A DNA stretch of 30,752 bases from Plakobranchus ocellatus. Lineage: Eukaryota; Mollusca; Gastropoda; Plakobranchidae. Every line of letters begins with the position of its first letter. Position 1 is the stretch's first letter. The DNA lies in NCBI GenBank assembly GCA_019648995.1, contig BLXT01003731.1:686806-717557 (forward strand), in the 5' to 3' direction. Below are positions 20,601 to 29,782 of the stretch, piece after piece. A program made the translations under genes and the position numbers. The notes under the pieces are model-generated. The model was not told where the DNA came from, made no database searches, and was given only the letters and a program-made list of their open reading frames with translations.

Positions 20601-21419
20601 CAGAGTCTCCTATGTCATTCTTTTTTCCAATGTTTTCAATGAACCAAAGCATTACAGACTCAAAATTCAAGGAATTGGAGGGTAAAGAAATAAATCTCAT
20701 TTCTCTGCTCTATCAATTTTCTAAGTCAAGCTATGTTAGTGATTTGCATCGTATTCGTAAATTCTCCATAAATTCTTGACTTTTAAGCCGGAGAACGTAC
20801 ACAAAATAACTTTAAAACTTTCACAATAATGAACTATAAAATGCCTCAATAGTGTCTGCTTTCAGAAATATTTAGGGCCTACTTTGTTAGGCATAAATAA
20901 AGAATCATAGGAGATAGAGCATTTATGCTATAAACCAACGGTCACTGTTAGGTTTGTACTGCTGGCTCAGCCAATTATAATGTTTGCAAACAAAACTGCT
21001 AGGCAGCCACCCACGGGGCGGTCTAATCTCGGACCTCAGCCAGTGCAGTCCTGGGGTAAAGATCTTCATATGAGGAGATAATGCGATCCCAGATGGTGCA
21101 GTTTTACTTGTCTTATTAAGGAAAGACAAAGAAAACATAAGTTCGTAGAAATGAAAGAGCATGCCAACGAAATAAAGGAAAAGATCTACATTTTTGTCTC
21201 CTTTCGTGACTCTTGCCCTCATTTCCTGATAATAAAACTTACAGTTATATCAACTCGCTGTCCGTTGTCTTGTATATCATAATCTCCAGTTACCAAATCA
21301 TCTTTATGAATTTCTTCTTTGAGGCACTTTCTTCCGCCAGACCCAAGCATAAATCTCACTGCCTGTGCATTAAATACACACGCAGCAATTAAAATCATCC
21401 AAAATACAAGGGAATTCAT
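14548..21419 (-). CDS. TMED10: TMED10 (p24-delta/p23), ER-Golgi cargo receptor, complete, 5 exons
   Basis: Exons in transcript order: 21243-21419, 18851-18971, 17099-17169, 16262-16388, 14548-14669, all with GT..AG introns and consistent phases; 618 nt, 205 residues plus TAA. The chosen ATG at 21419 gives a compact signal peptide ([20 protein letters not shown]). An in-frame ATG at 21452 would add 11 residues (MIKKGAFVFFN). The GOLD domain carries RKCLKEE and FEICVTS, the two cysteines of the conserved disulfide, plus [13 protein letters not shown]. Next come [11 protein letters not shown], the coiled-coil [16 protein letters not shown]...[10 protein letters not shown], a transmembrane segment ([20 protein letters not shown]) and the tail [11 protein letters not shown]. 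The KKxxx tail recruits COPI, and the aromatic pair serves COPII export (family knowledge). The tail differs from human only by Y for F. Identification is secure: the human protein is about 219 residues with the same order. Confidence 0.96.
15048..15178. repeat. GGCC-rich repeated block, possible DNA-transposon end
   Basis: AAGGCCTTA recurs 53 bp apart (about 15049 and 15102). Each copy is followed by a CCGGCCCAA block, and a third CCAAACCGGCCGGGC lies at about 15158-15172. The block is a sharp GC island inside an AT-rich intron. It resembles GC-rich termini of hAT-type elements, but no transposase or matching opposite end was found. Confidence 0.35.
15565..15800. repeat. CTAGAT-rich patch
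   Basis: Repeated TCTAGA, CTAGAT and CTAGAC words occur, e.g. ATTCTAGATCTAGATTTA near 15577-15594 and further copies near 15680, 15713 and 15807. A similar word recurs at 27757. The pattern is common in snail genomes as I recall them, so it is weak taxonomic evidence. Confidence 0.4.
16262..16388 (-). CDS. TMED10: TMED10 exon 4: coiled-coil stalk
   Basis: The minus-strand acceptor is CTTTCTGTCAG and the donor GTTTGT. It encodes [20 protein letters not shown] and then [20 protein letters not shown] before TN. Heptad-like leucines and charged residues form the stalk used for p24 hetero-oligomers. It ends one base into the Glu codon of exon 5. Confidence 0.95.
16389..17098 (-). other. TMED10: TMED10 intron 3 (0.7 kb)
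   Basis: AT-rich with an A-run near 16600-16619. Nothing else is recognised. Confidence 0.7.
17099..17169 (-). CDS. TMED10: TMED10 exon 3: end of GOLD domain
   Basis: The minus-strand acceptor is TTTTTCACCTCAG and the donor GTAAAG. It encodes [20 protein letters not shown] and then [15 protein letters not shown] matches KHGVEAKNYEE in vertebrate TMED10. Confidence 0.95.
17315..18148. mobile_element. TA-flanked non-autonomous DNA element, pogo/Tigger-like ends
   Basis: Flanked by TA at 17313-17314 and 18149-18150. The left end is CTGTAGACCACACCTAAACC and the right end, read on the minus strand, is CAGTGGAACATGTTTAAACC. About 17 of the first 25 bases match, including TAAACCGAAA. AAACC-type motifs recur inside both ends. 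The 834-bp interior has no transposase ORF, includes an A-run/T-run pair near 17503-17529 and is richer in GC than the host intron. It lies in TMED10 intron 2. Assignment to the pogo/Tigger group rests on end sequence and TA target site only. Confidence 0.6.
18149..18850 (-). other. TMED10: Remainder of TMED10 intron 2
   Basis: AT-rich. Two overlapping minus-strand ORFs of 75-94 codons at 18172-18548 have no recognisable family and cross intronic sequence, so they are not called as genes. Confidence 0.6.
18851..18971 (-). CDS. TMED10: TMED10 exon 2: GOLD domain core
   Basis: The minus-strand acceptor is TCTCGTTTGGCAG and the donor GTAAGA. It encodes [20 protein letters not shown] and then [20 protein letters not shown]. 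The cysteine of FEICVTS pairs with that of RKCLKEE in exon 1. Human TMED10 has TDSAGHILYSKEDATKGKFA here. Confidence 0.96.
19690..20248. repeat. Irregular GA-rich minisatellite in TMED10 intron 1
   Basis: Two long copies, 19831-19946 and 20132-20248, are almost identical (one substitution, one inserted A). Each runs from ACAAAGGGAGAAT through GAGGGAGAGAGATAA, GAGGTGGGGTTGGGAGTAG and GATTCAATGATAAAAATTCT to AAAGAAAGAA. Two more diverged units have GATTCAATGATAAAATTTTT at 20091 and ATTTCAATGATGG near 19729. A GA run lies at about 20039-20055. Confidence 0.85.
20249..21242 (-). other. TMED10: 5' part of TMED10 intron 1
   Basis: AT-rich. It holds the donor GTAAGT next to exon 1. A 63-codon + strand ORF near 20395 and a 99-codon minus-strand ORF near 20923 show no domain. 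Nothing else is recognised. Confidence 0.55.
21243..21419 (-). CDS. TMED10: TMED10 exon 1: signal peptide and start of GOLD domain
   Basis: It starts at ATG 21419-21417 and ends with donor GTAAGT on the minus strand. It encodes a hydrophobic leader, then [20 protein letters not shown] and [18 protein letters not shown]. An upstream in-frame ATG at 21452 keeps the frame open. The shorter start is preferred because it leaves a classical signal peptide with cleavage expected after NAQA. Confidence 0.93.
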
Positions 21420-21600
21420 ATTAAAAAATACAAACGCTCCCTTTTTAATCATGAAAAATTGAAATTAAAACTAGTAGTAGTGATAACGTGGCAGAATAAA
21501 CAGCCTTCCGCTACGCTTTCACTTAGGATTCGGCGTTTCTGTGGAAGTCAGTCATCAACTTCCTGTCTGAGTTTGGCCAAATAATGATTCTAAATCATTG
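21420..21600 (-). promoter_or_regulatory. TMED10: Presumed TMED10 5' UTR/promoter with ACGTG and ETS-like sites
   Basis: Immediately upstream of the TMED10 start lies GATAACGTGGCA at 21482-21493. Its ACGTGG core is one base from the TGACGTGG site bound by ATF6/XBP1 in the ER stress response. ACTTCCTGTC near 21559 (ACAGGAAGT on the minus strand) fits an ETS site. No TATA box is placed with confidence. Function is inferred from motif and position only. Confidence 0.3.
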
Positions 21601-22918
21601 AAGTTAAAGTTTTCTATTTTATTCCTGTCCCATCTATTTTTTATACATTGAATATTTTTTCGTGTTATAATTTTTTTTGTAATATTATTTAATTTCCAAA
21701 AAAGCATATAGTGATTTTTCGACATTAGAGGTCATTCTTATAAAAAAATATTTTTTTAAAATATGAAGGCACAAACCTTGTAACTAACTGGCAATTATAT
21801 TCAGAACCGAAAGTGGCATCGCCTTGGCTGAAAAATATAAAGGACAAATCCTAACTTGGTTTCTTACAACGGACAACCTATTCTATAACATACCAGCTGA
21901 CTTAGGCGACTTAACTCGACTGCAAATCAGAATAATGTGATATGAACCTCCCTTTAATTAATTATGTAGAACGAATTAAAGTTCAAAATTACCTAGTCAA
22001 CTGAATGCCGTGCTGGACTGCACTAGATCTAAATACGACGTCAACAGTTTGTCAGGTACCGCACAACTCCTTTTAAATATAGGGTAGTGAATGCCATGGA
22101 TGTTGTTACCATGAAAACAAAGAGCGAGATTGACCCTTTGAATGCATGATACATTTTTTTGGTGTTCCCATATTGATAATTAAAATATACACATGCCTTT
22201 TTCTATTGTTAACCGGGGGGAGGAGGGGGGCTGTATTGGGTATTCTGACCGAGTATAGGGGTCGGATGGTCGAATATCCGATTCTTATTTTTTCTAAAAG
22301 ATGAACCATTTCTACACACAAAACAAAGGGTAATATTGATTTTGACGTTTTTTCTATCTATAGCAGATGAATTTTGGAAGGGAAGGGGGTCAAAATTTTT
22401 CGTTAGATGGAGGAAAATGACTGATAATTGACCAAAAGTATCACCTCTAAACAGACCATAAATAAAACCTTACCCCCAAGTATTTGGTATCGAAATGATC
22501 AGCTACATTAGAGGATTTTATCTTTGTTTTGCTTCAAATTCTATCTTTCATTGGCTTAGAGTATTCATTCAAGAAACGGACCATAGTAAAGGCTAAAGGC
22601 TGAAAAACCCTGCTTCCTGACCTACTTGAGCTTAGGAGTGTACACACACGAGGTCGCATATGGACTATGCGTGATTAGTGTAACCCCTGATTGGCTGGGC
22701 TGCGCAGGGGTCATGAGAGTGCCGCAACCTAGCTAACTGATTGGTGTGGGTGCAAGGGTAAAGGGTCATAGTTTGTTTATGTAAACACAAAGCCACGCGT
22801 CTGTTACTCCATGTGACGGAGTATTCCAAGCTACTTTTTTGTTTCACCGAGTAATTAGACAGCTCGTTTTTATTTGCAAGACTACACAAATACTCACTTT
22901 GTTTGTGAAAGAAAAAAA
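21600..22918. other. Head-to-head interval between TMED10 and the transposase gene
   Basis: AT-rich to about 22.2 kb. From there a G-rich tract (22213-22231) and a second one near 22378-22390 precede a GC-richer stretch (22620-22800) just upstream of the transposase start. The latter probably belongs to the element and contains two ATTGG boxes. No gene is seen. Confidence 0.55.
22685..22745 (+). promoter_or_regulatory. Two ATTGG (inverted CCAAT) boxes upstream of the transposase gene
   Basis: TGATTGG occurs twice, with ATTGG at 22690-22694 and 22740-22744, exactly 50 bp apart, within a GC-richer stretch ending about 175 bp before the ATG. Inverted CCAAT boxes are a common feature of TATA-less promoters. 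Confidence 0.3.
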
Positions 22919-22999
22919 ATGCCTAAGAAAAGATTTCAGCAGCAGAGAAAGCACCTGGAAAAGGCACGCGCACAGCGACAACAAGCTGGAGAGTTTGAG
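22919..22999 (+). CDS. Predicted N-terminal exon of the transposase
   Basis: ATG at 22919 opens a 27-codon exon, MPKKRFQQQRKHLEKARAQR then QQAGEFE, ending at a perfect donor GAG|GTAAGT. The basic start looks like a nuclear localisation signal. The main ORF is closed upstream by TAA at 23409-23411, so splicing must enter after it. The AG at 23416-23417 gives phase 0, in agreement, but its pyrimidine tract is weak. Confidence 0.55.
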
Positions 23000-23417
23000 G
23001 TAAGTGCATGAATCTCTCGTCTAGATCTATGAAGATTCTTGGCGCTTTTACTATAAGGCTAAATAAGACTAAGAATAATCCTATAAGTATTACGTGAACT
23101 TATACTAACTCAACAAAGGTGTATAGGGTGTGTAGGAGTCTAAATAAGGTTATTTACAAAGTACATGATGAAAAAAAAAAAGTGTTTCAGTGCTTCAAAT
23201 GCTTATTGATTGTCTAAATAATACACTTCAACAATCCTTCTCTAGGCTTTTCGTTCTACGTGATATATGTTTCAGTGTGTTCGATGCTCCCCCTTTCCTC
23301 AGGCAAATGATAGTAGCCTAATTATTTCTCTTATGAGGATAATGATAAATACCTTAATGATAACAGCCTATTTATTTCTTTTTGTTGGTCTATAAGAGCA
23401 CACCTAATTAACCCGAG

Positions 23418-24350
23418 GCTAGTCCACAACCTGCTCCAGAGCAGCCTGTACCAGAAGAGCCTGCACAAGAGTCGCTCCCCTCCACATCAAGGGGACCAGA
23501 CACTTCCTCTCCCTCCACCAAGAGAATGTACATCCCCCTATCAACTCCACCACCTGCCTCCCCTATTGCTGAGGAGCCCATCCTGACTCGAAGTGAGCAA
23601 AAACTAGCTCTCTCCCAGAGGCAGCAGGTCCAGTCCACCGATGTGAAGAGGACAATTGTGGAGTTACCTCAGCTAGCCAAACTGCTCGGTGACTTGAGAT
23701 GCCATGCATGCCTGAGCGAACAAGGGCTGACACTGGAGGTCCCAAAGTGGTATGGACTGGCAGTTCAAACGAAAGCAGTGTGCACAGCCTGCAACACCAC
23801 ACTGTCCAGCCAGTTCACGCCAGCAAGGAACCTTGCATCCACAAGTTGCCCCAAGCCTTTCGCTACCAACGAGGCTGTCGTCATGGCGTCCCTCATGTCA
23901 GGAATGGGCCCCTACTTGCTGAGCAACCTCTGTGAGTTCTTAGAGATGCCAGACCTGCACCAAAAAACCTTCAACACCATCGCCAAAAGAGTTTACAGCC
24001 AGAACGAAAGACTGGCTGAGGAGGTTTTTGGTCAGGCCGCCTCTTTTCTATGCCAGAAGCACATCCATTATCACCACCTGCAAGATGAAGAAGATGCCAT
24101 CCTAGACATTTCAGTCAGCTTTGATGGGTCTTGGCTGACATGTGGCCACAAATCTCTGATTGGCATAGGCTGTGTCATCGACGTACTGACTGACCTTATC
24201 ATCAATGGACACGTCCTCAGCCCCCACTGTCATGTTTGTGCTCAAATGGGAGCCTGGATAAAGAGAGAGACTCCACTTCGCTATGAACAGTGGAGGCAGG
24301 AACACATCGAGAAGGGAGAGTGCACCATCAACTTTGAGGGCAGCTCATTA
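23418..24350 (+). CDS. Transposase N-terminal and first catalytic segment (intact frame)
   Basis: 311 codons are open without interruption from the predicted acceptor to the frameshift. The first methionine in this exon is at 23526, but the reading frame and composition (PQPAPEQPVPEEPAQE linker) extend upstream to 23412. It contains the zinc-ribbon-like cysteines and the SFDGSW catalytic strand. Its GC content is high against the surrounding AT-rich DNA, as expected for inserted coding sequence. Confidence 0.75.
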
Positions 24351-25258
24351 TGATGGAGGTACGGGCAGCAGAAGTGCTTTGGGGTCGATCTGTCCAGCGT
24401 CACAACCTGCGCTACTCTACAATGGTGAGTGACAGCGACTCCAAAGCATTCAACAAGCTCCTGGAGGTGCAGCCTTATGGTCCCGACGTGGTCATCCTCA
24501 AAGAGGACTGTATCAACCATGTCAGGAGGCAGTTGGGAACGACTCTCAGGAATCTTGTTGCTGACTGCAGCAAGAAAGGGATCACACTTGGGCCGTGGAC
24601 ATGGTCGACTTACAGCAGAGACCATAAGGAAACTACAGATCTACTATACCGTACTAGGGCCATTAGGAGTGGTAGATCTGCAGAGGAGATGAGGCGTGGC
24701 ATCCTGGCTGGCCTCTACCATGGGTATTCAACTGACGACTATCCACAGCATCAGTTCTGCCCTTCTGGCCCTGACTAATGGTGCTTCTTCAAAAGGTCCA
24801 TTGGCAAGCACCAATACCCAACTGGGCATAAGCAGCGTGTCCACTCTCCGTTGGATTACAAGCTACTCCATCAACATCTGGAGCCCATCTATAACAGACT
24901 CTCGTCAGTGGACCTTTTGAGGAGGTGTGAGATCAAGACCACACAGAATCCAAATGAAAGTTTTCACCATTCTGTGCGGTCAAGATGCTCTAAAAAAAAT
25001 TTCTATTCACTCAAGCGTGTAGAATTTGCTCTACTGTCAGCTGCAGCTGAGCAAAACAGTGGGCCCACTGCGCTTTCCACTATCAAGACCATGCTCGGGT
25101 TCCAGGAGGGAGAACATGGACTGAGGCTTGGCCAGGTGAGAGAGCGGAGAAGGGTATACAAAAGTTCCTTCGAGCAGCAGCTGAAGGCAAAAGCAAGGGA
25201 AAAAAAGATAGCTGCAGCCAGGGGAAAGGCACGCCAGGAAAAGGAAGCTGAGGAGTGA
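24350..25258 (+). CDS. Transposase C-terminal segment, shifted frame, interrupted by TAA
   Basis: It begins MMEVRAAEVLWGRS in a frame one base off the upstream segment, runs through MVSDSDSKAFN and the HVRRQLGTTLRNL helix to FCPSGPD, and meets TAA at 24776. The same frame continues with WCFFKRSIGKHQYPTGHKQR, LHQHLEPIYNRLS and QNPNESFHHSVR, then a basic coiled-coil tail ending KEAEE. Homology-like signal on both sides of TAA shows it is a nonsense change rather than a gene end. Confidence 0.75.
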
Positions 25259-25860
25259 GGCCCAGCATACCAAAACCTTCTCAACTTTCCAGTTTTTTTT
25301 ATTCCCAACTTTCAAAGTTAATTTTCTCAAAACTTGTTTTTTGGTCACTAAAAATCTATCTCCTCTGTCATTTATGTCTTGATCGTCATGAAAATTGGTT
25401 CAAAGGTTCATAACTATGTAATTGAAAATATAATAGAGGGTTTTTTTGATATATTGTTTAGTTTTTTGAAAATTTGACTTTTTGTAAAAAATCAGGTGAT
25501 ACTTGCTGTTATTCCCCACATAAAATGAAAATTTATTTTAAAAAAGTTACTCAACAAATGAAAAATCGCCTCTATTGTTTGTTAGATATTGTAACTCAAA
25601 TTATATTTGTGAAGTTTCAAGCCATTTCCACTGAAACTGGAGGAGTAGATAGATTTTGAAAATTCCGTAATTAGCTAATTAAAATTCAAGATGGCTGCCA
25701 TTGCCATGGCAACCAATACATATTGGTGAAAAAAAATCGGATACATCTTCTAATATGAACATCCTGAATCGAATGACACAGGTTTCGCGAAGCAAACTTG
25801 AAAAAAAAAGAAAAAGACCCCCAGGACCCGTCCCCCCCCCTAAGGACCCAACAAGAATAC
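25259..25860 (+). other. 3' flank of the transposase gene
   Basis: No ORF is recognised and no AATAAA was found. It includes the 14-bp perfect palindrome TAATTAGCTAATTA (25668-25681), ATGGCTGCCATTGCCATGGC at 25691-25710, and the C-rich tract near 25817-25840. It is probably the element's untranslated 3' part. Confidence 0.5.
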
Positions 25861-26513
25861 GATGTATATAATCTATCCTATCACTACGACTAGTGAGAAA
25901 AAAATAACAGATAAAGACTCAAAACAACACTCCAATCAGTTTGATACACCTACTTGTGAAAGTCAAGATCATGGCGTCATGAATCCAAATGGGAAGCCAA
26001 GATGTGGCTTTCAGCACTCAAGAGGTTTCAGCACTCTGAAAGTCAGGTCTAGAATGCTGTCCTTTCTCAAATTATCAATTTGGTAGGATTTTCGCACCAA
26101 ATAACTGAAGAAGTTCTATATGTTTAGAGATTAGTGTTCATCAATTTAAGAAGCTTTGACTGAAGCTGAAAAACGTTAATTGTTTGTATCCTTGTAATTT
26201 TTTTAACAAAACAAATGATGGCAGCAAGACTTCCTTTTTTGGATGCAAGAAAGGATGTTCTCCATGGACATTACAGTGCCTATTAAAATAGGCATTTCCT
26301 TTATGTCTCTTGTATTTTTCATTATATTTGAAAAGTTATTGCTTGGATCAGGACCGGTGAACAAAATCTCAACCAACATGATCTGAAAGTGTAACTAAGG
26401 TGTTCGTTAATTTCAAGAAGTTGGAATAAAACTGTTTTTGCTATTTCATTGGTATATAAACAATTTTTGAATTTCCTTTTTTTATCTCAAATTACCTTCA
26501 TTTCATCATAATA

Positions 26514-26570
26514 CAGTCAACACTGTTTTAGTCTTTAAGTCGATGTCCAGGGGGCAGAACTAAAAAGATT
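26514..26570. mobile_element. Possible orphan terminal repeat of a Tigger-like element
   Basis: TA followed by CAGTCAACACTGTTTTAGTC at 26514-26533 has the look of a pogo/Tigger end. No matching opposite end was found in the window. Confidence 0.2.
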
Positions 26571-27102
26571 GACCTACATAAAAAGGAGTTATGCGATTAT
26601 TTATTATTTACCTCCCCAATAGAAAATGTTAAAGAGGTTGGAGGGAGCGAGAGATGTTTACACAAGCCAGTTTGTTTTACTAAAACGGCTCACAGATCAT
26701 CTGCTTTTTAAAAAGTGATTCATTATTGTCACTATCATATTCCAGATCAGTTTAGCCTCAGTATAAAGATTTAAATTGAATAGCACTCTATCATGAATGG
26801 AGCTTATGCATTTATCTTGTCCAAAAAAAAGCAATTAAGTCTCAAGGAAAATTAGTCACCTGGAGCTAGATCTTAAGAAAACAGTAAGCTTGATTGTGAG
26901 CGTAGTTTTAATCAAAGGAAAATATTTTATTCAGTTGAGAGCTGAACAATTATTGAGAAGAAGCTTGAAGCGAAAGGCTTTAATTTCTCTGTTGTCTTGG
27001 GTAGACCAGTATTTTAAAATTTTAACATTATTAAAATCTAAGTAATATATAAAAAGTGATGTGTATGCCTTGTGTGTATCAACGAATTGGATCAGAATAG
27101 TC

Positions 27103-27121
27103 TTTTTTTTTTTTTTTTTTT
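27103..27121. repeat. Poly(T) run (19 nt)
   Basis: Uninterrupted T homopolymer. It could be the A-tail of a minus-strand retroposed sequence, but no body or target-site duplication was identified. Confidence 0.8.
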
Positions 27122-28796
27122 GCTGTTGCCATATATTGTGCCATGTGCTGGGTTTTGCAAACATTACAGAAATAAAATATAATTTGGTGGGTATCAAAAT
27201 CCCAAGTCTTGTGATTTAATTCCTTTTCAGGATGTCTTGTGTCGTAATGTGAGGATTGCCACCCTGTTCGTGACAATTATTACACCTTTATTAGCAATTA
27301 ACTGGTCGTTTGAGGCTCTGACTCAGTGACTAGACTCTAAGCTAGTTAAGCTCTCTCAGTATCATCGTGTTGTGACTGGTGTTGTCTTAACATCATGGTA
27401 GCCAGGTCTCTGCAATAAGTCCTCTTCTTCATCAGTGTTTAGATAATGTCTGCAAGAATGCCAAATTCATTAAGCATTTCTTGGTTTGGTTGTTTTTTGT
27501 TTTTTGTAGTTTTTTTTTTTTTCTTTTTTTTTTTGCTACTTCTTTTCCATGTCGTCAGAAAGTTAAATTAGGCCATGCTCTAAGTCTAACCAAGTTTCCA
27601 GATGTAGATCTAATGTTTCAATGTGTTTTATTATAAGCTCAAATGAAGGCTAGAGTGATGATAGTTATCTGCTAGCCTTCATTTCTAGCTTTACATCAAA
27701 TGAGACCGGGAGTGTTGATGTATGTAGACTAGCAGTGGACAACTAGAATAGAAAGATCTAGATCAATATTGTATTGGCTTCAGTGGAAATGTACTAGGCC
27801 TTATAATGGACTTTCTCTTCAAGTGAAGAAAATGGGAAGAGATATGTGTTTTGGGGGGGGAATGGCATGGAATTTACAATGACTAGATGGAGACATAGAA
27901 GTATGCTCCATCATCAAAGTCGCACTGCCTTAGTGCCTGAAAGAGAAAGAACACTTTGAAGTTTAAACAAAGCCAGTCAAAGCAGTCTATGCCAACACAT
28001 TGTATGATTTAATAAGTGTGAATAACGTCCTTGACCTACCTCTAGACTAAATTGTAGGCCTGTGATGAGGAGTGCTGCCCCTCCTTTCCCCTTAAAACAC
28101 ACACAAAACACTTCTCGCTATGGCCTCATCCTGTGATTGTGAATGTGATAAAGTGTAGAATATGACGCAGGGTGAATTGCAAAGAAAAAGGCTTGTATTA
28201 CACACAAGCATACCCTAAATCTATTTTTAAGGGCAGACATACAAATGATTTATAAAAGCCCATTTGGATCTAACTACAATCAAATTTCCTCTAATTTTCT
28301 ATGTAAAGCAACTAAACCCACTTGAGCCCATTATTAACCATTATCCGGTACCGATATTGTAAATGCTTTTTTATGGTATATAATGTAACATTTTTTAATC
28401 TGAACTTTGAAGGTGAGCATCCCATGCTGCCTCATATTATTTGTACTTCTCTAGACCTGTAGCTTTCCATCCCTCCAGTGTGCTTTAATAAGGATCTGTA
28501 AATAGATTTAGTTTCTTTGTTATATCTTGAACAATTCTATTTCTGAAGCTTGTATTGTGTAGTGACGACACAACAGGAGATGTTTTGTGACAGAGATTAC
28601 TGTAATGAATATATTAGTCCATGTGTCAGAATCATCAATTTTTTAAATCCAAATGTCTTGCAATCTTTGAGTGTACTAATGCTTGACACATAAAATATGT
28701 ACATGTAGTTGGTGGTCTCTGGCAAGAATGACACCTTATTTTTACAGCTGATTTTTTCCACTAAGGGCTTATTTTTTGTGGTAATGCTATTCATTT

Positions 28797-28918
28797 CTGT
28801 CTCTCATTATCTCTCTTTCTCTACTCTCTCTCTCTGTTTCTATTTCTTTTCGTCTTTCTCTCTCTATACCTTCCCCCTTCCTTCCCTCTCTCTCTCTCTT
28901 TTTCTTTCTCTGTCTCAA
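28797..28918. repeat. CT-rich microsatellite tract
   Basis: About 120 bp of interrupted (CT)n, (TTTCT)n and (CTTCC)n. The translated ORF across it is a low-complexity artefact. Confidence 0.85.
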
Positions 28919-29782
28919 TTTTTACTATTTGTTTAAAAAATGAAAAAACTTACAACAAACAGATATTATTTTTTTGCATTAATTTACTGTCCTTATCTGC
29001 ATTCATTGTATGCATTGATACATTAGTCACTAAATTAGTGTTGCCATTTACTTAATGCCAAAATCTAATAGCATAACTACCAAAGTCTCAGAGCTGAACT
29101 TAATTTGACTTGCCATTTACTTTAAAGTGCAATCAGCACCACTAATCACACAGTATATGGCTATTCATGGCTTTGTTCTAAGGTATCCTGTTATTTAATT
29201 TGTCATGTTATCACGCATAGGAGAGAGAGGAGAGAAAAGGGTAGACCTTGAGCTGCATTATTAAGTATAAATGTATAGGTGGTAATGAATTAAAGATGAG
29301 AAGAAAGAAAAGGGATAGAAAGAGGATAAATTTGGTGCAGTAAGTGAAAGTTAAGCCTTCAAGGATTGGTTTGATCCAGATTCAACACATCATGAGACAA
29401 AATTATTGCTGGATAAATTTTGAAATTTAATATTCGTCAAAATAGACTATGTGGTTAGCAAGTGTTCTAATCTTATCTGAATATCAACTACATCTGTCAC
29501 CTAATCATACTTTATTTTGAGTGATACATGCATCATGTTGCCCCTTTAAGTTTATTTTATCTTATTTATAAATTTATGCCTTTAAATATTTGTATAGCCA
29601 TGAGAGTTCAGTTTTTCAGTCTAGCTTAATGAATAGGTGTTGCTTGTTTGCATTACAAATCATATTAACAAGGACCAACACATTTCGCAATAGTGGAGAA
29701 AATGATCACTAATTAATTGACTATAAAGAAACAAAATATTGTGATAATCTTAAACAATTCTTAATACACTTTAATTCAGCTG

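Larger units (their letters stand above)
22919..25258 (+). pseudogene. Mutator-like transposase, disrupted by one frameshift and one nonsense codon
   Basis: The gene model is exon 1 at 22919-22999 (27 codons) and exon 2 at 23418-25258, about 640 residues. Recognisable in order: a Lys/Arg/Gln-rich N-terminus; a Pro/Glu/Ser linker; a zinc-ribbon-like pair (CHAC near 23700, CTAC near 23787); the first catalytic-type Asp in SVSFDGSW (24114-24134) followed by GHKSLIGIGCVID; a second acidic cluster MVSDSDSKAFN (24422-24454); the STDDYPQHQFCPSGPD block, where the family usually continues with SWC; and a Lys/Arg/Glu-rich C-terminal helix. This matches the invertebrate Mutator-like transposase domain family (Pfam PF20700, from memory). 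Two lesions are visible. The frame shifts by one near 24338-24352, ending in TGA at 24351-24353. TAA at 24776-24778 stands where the family has Ser. The frame then stays open to TGA at 25256-25258. With only two lesions the copy is fairly young or is domesticated in part. Confidence 0.82.
22209..25846 (+). mobile_element. Decayed Mutator-like DNA transposon (tentative borders)
   Basis: The core is the transposase pseudogene at 22919-25258. Tentative borders: TTAA at 22209-22212 followed by a G-rich tract, and a C-rich tract at about 25817-25840 followed by CTAAGG. The two tracts are roughly inverted (CCGGGGGGAGGAGGGGGG against a C-run read on the other strand), but their similarity is mostly homopolymer. 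The borders are therefore a guess. What is firm is that the 22.6-25.3 kb part differs in composition from its neighbours and encodes a transposase. Confidence 0.4.

Noticed and set aside
20923-21222. 99-codon minus-strand ORF next to TMED10 exon 1
   Set aside because: It overlaps the intron directly downstream of a perfect GTAAGT donor, and composition looks random.
23391-23400. Acceptor TATAAG|AGC for the transposase second exon
   Set aside because: In the needed phase it meets TAA at 23409-23411 within five codons.
24776-24778. TAA in the transposase as programmed read-through or a recoded codon
   Set aside because: No downstream recoding structure is evident and the copy already has a frameshift; a simple Ser-codon-to-stop change explains it.
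25668-25681. 14-bp palindrome TAATTAGCTAATTA as a binding site
   Set aside because: It is perfect but AT-rich and isolated; homeodomain-type TAATTA cores are frequent at this base composition.
22275-25743. Shared 9-mer TATCCGATT (22275) and its inverted copy (25735-25743) as subterminal inverted repeats
   Set aside because: Nine bases over 3.5 kb can arise by chance and the flanking bases do not align well.
28709-28936. 75-codon ORF rich in Ser/Phe/Leu
   Set aside because: It is the translation of a CT microsatellite.
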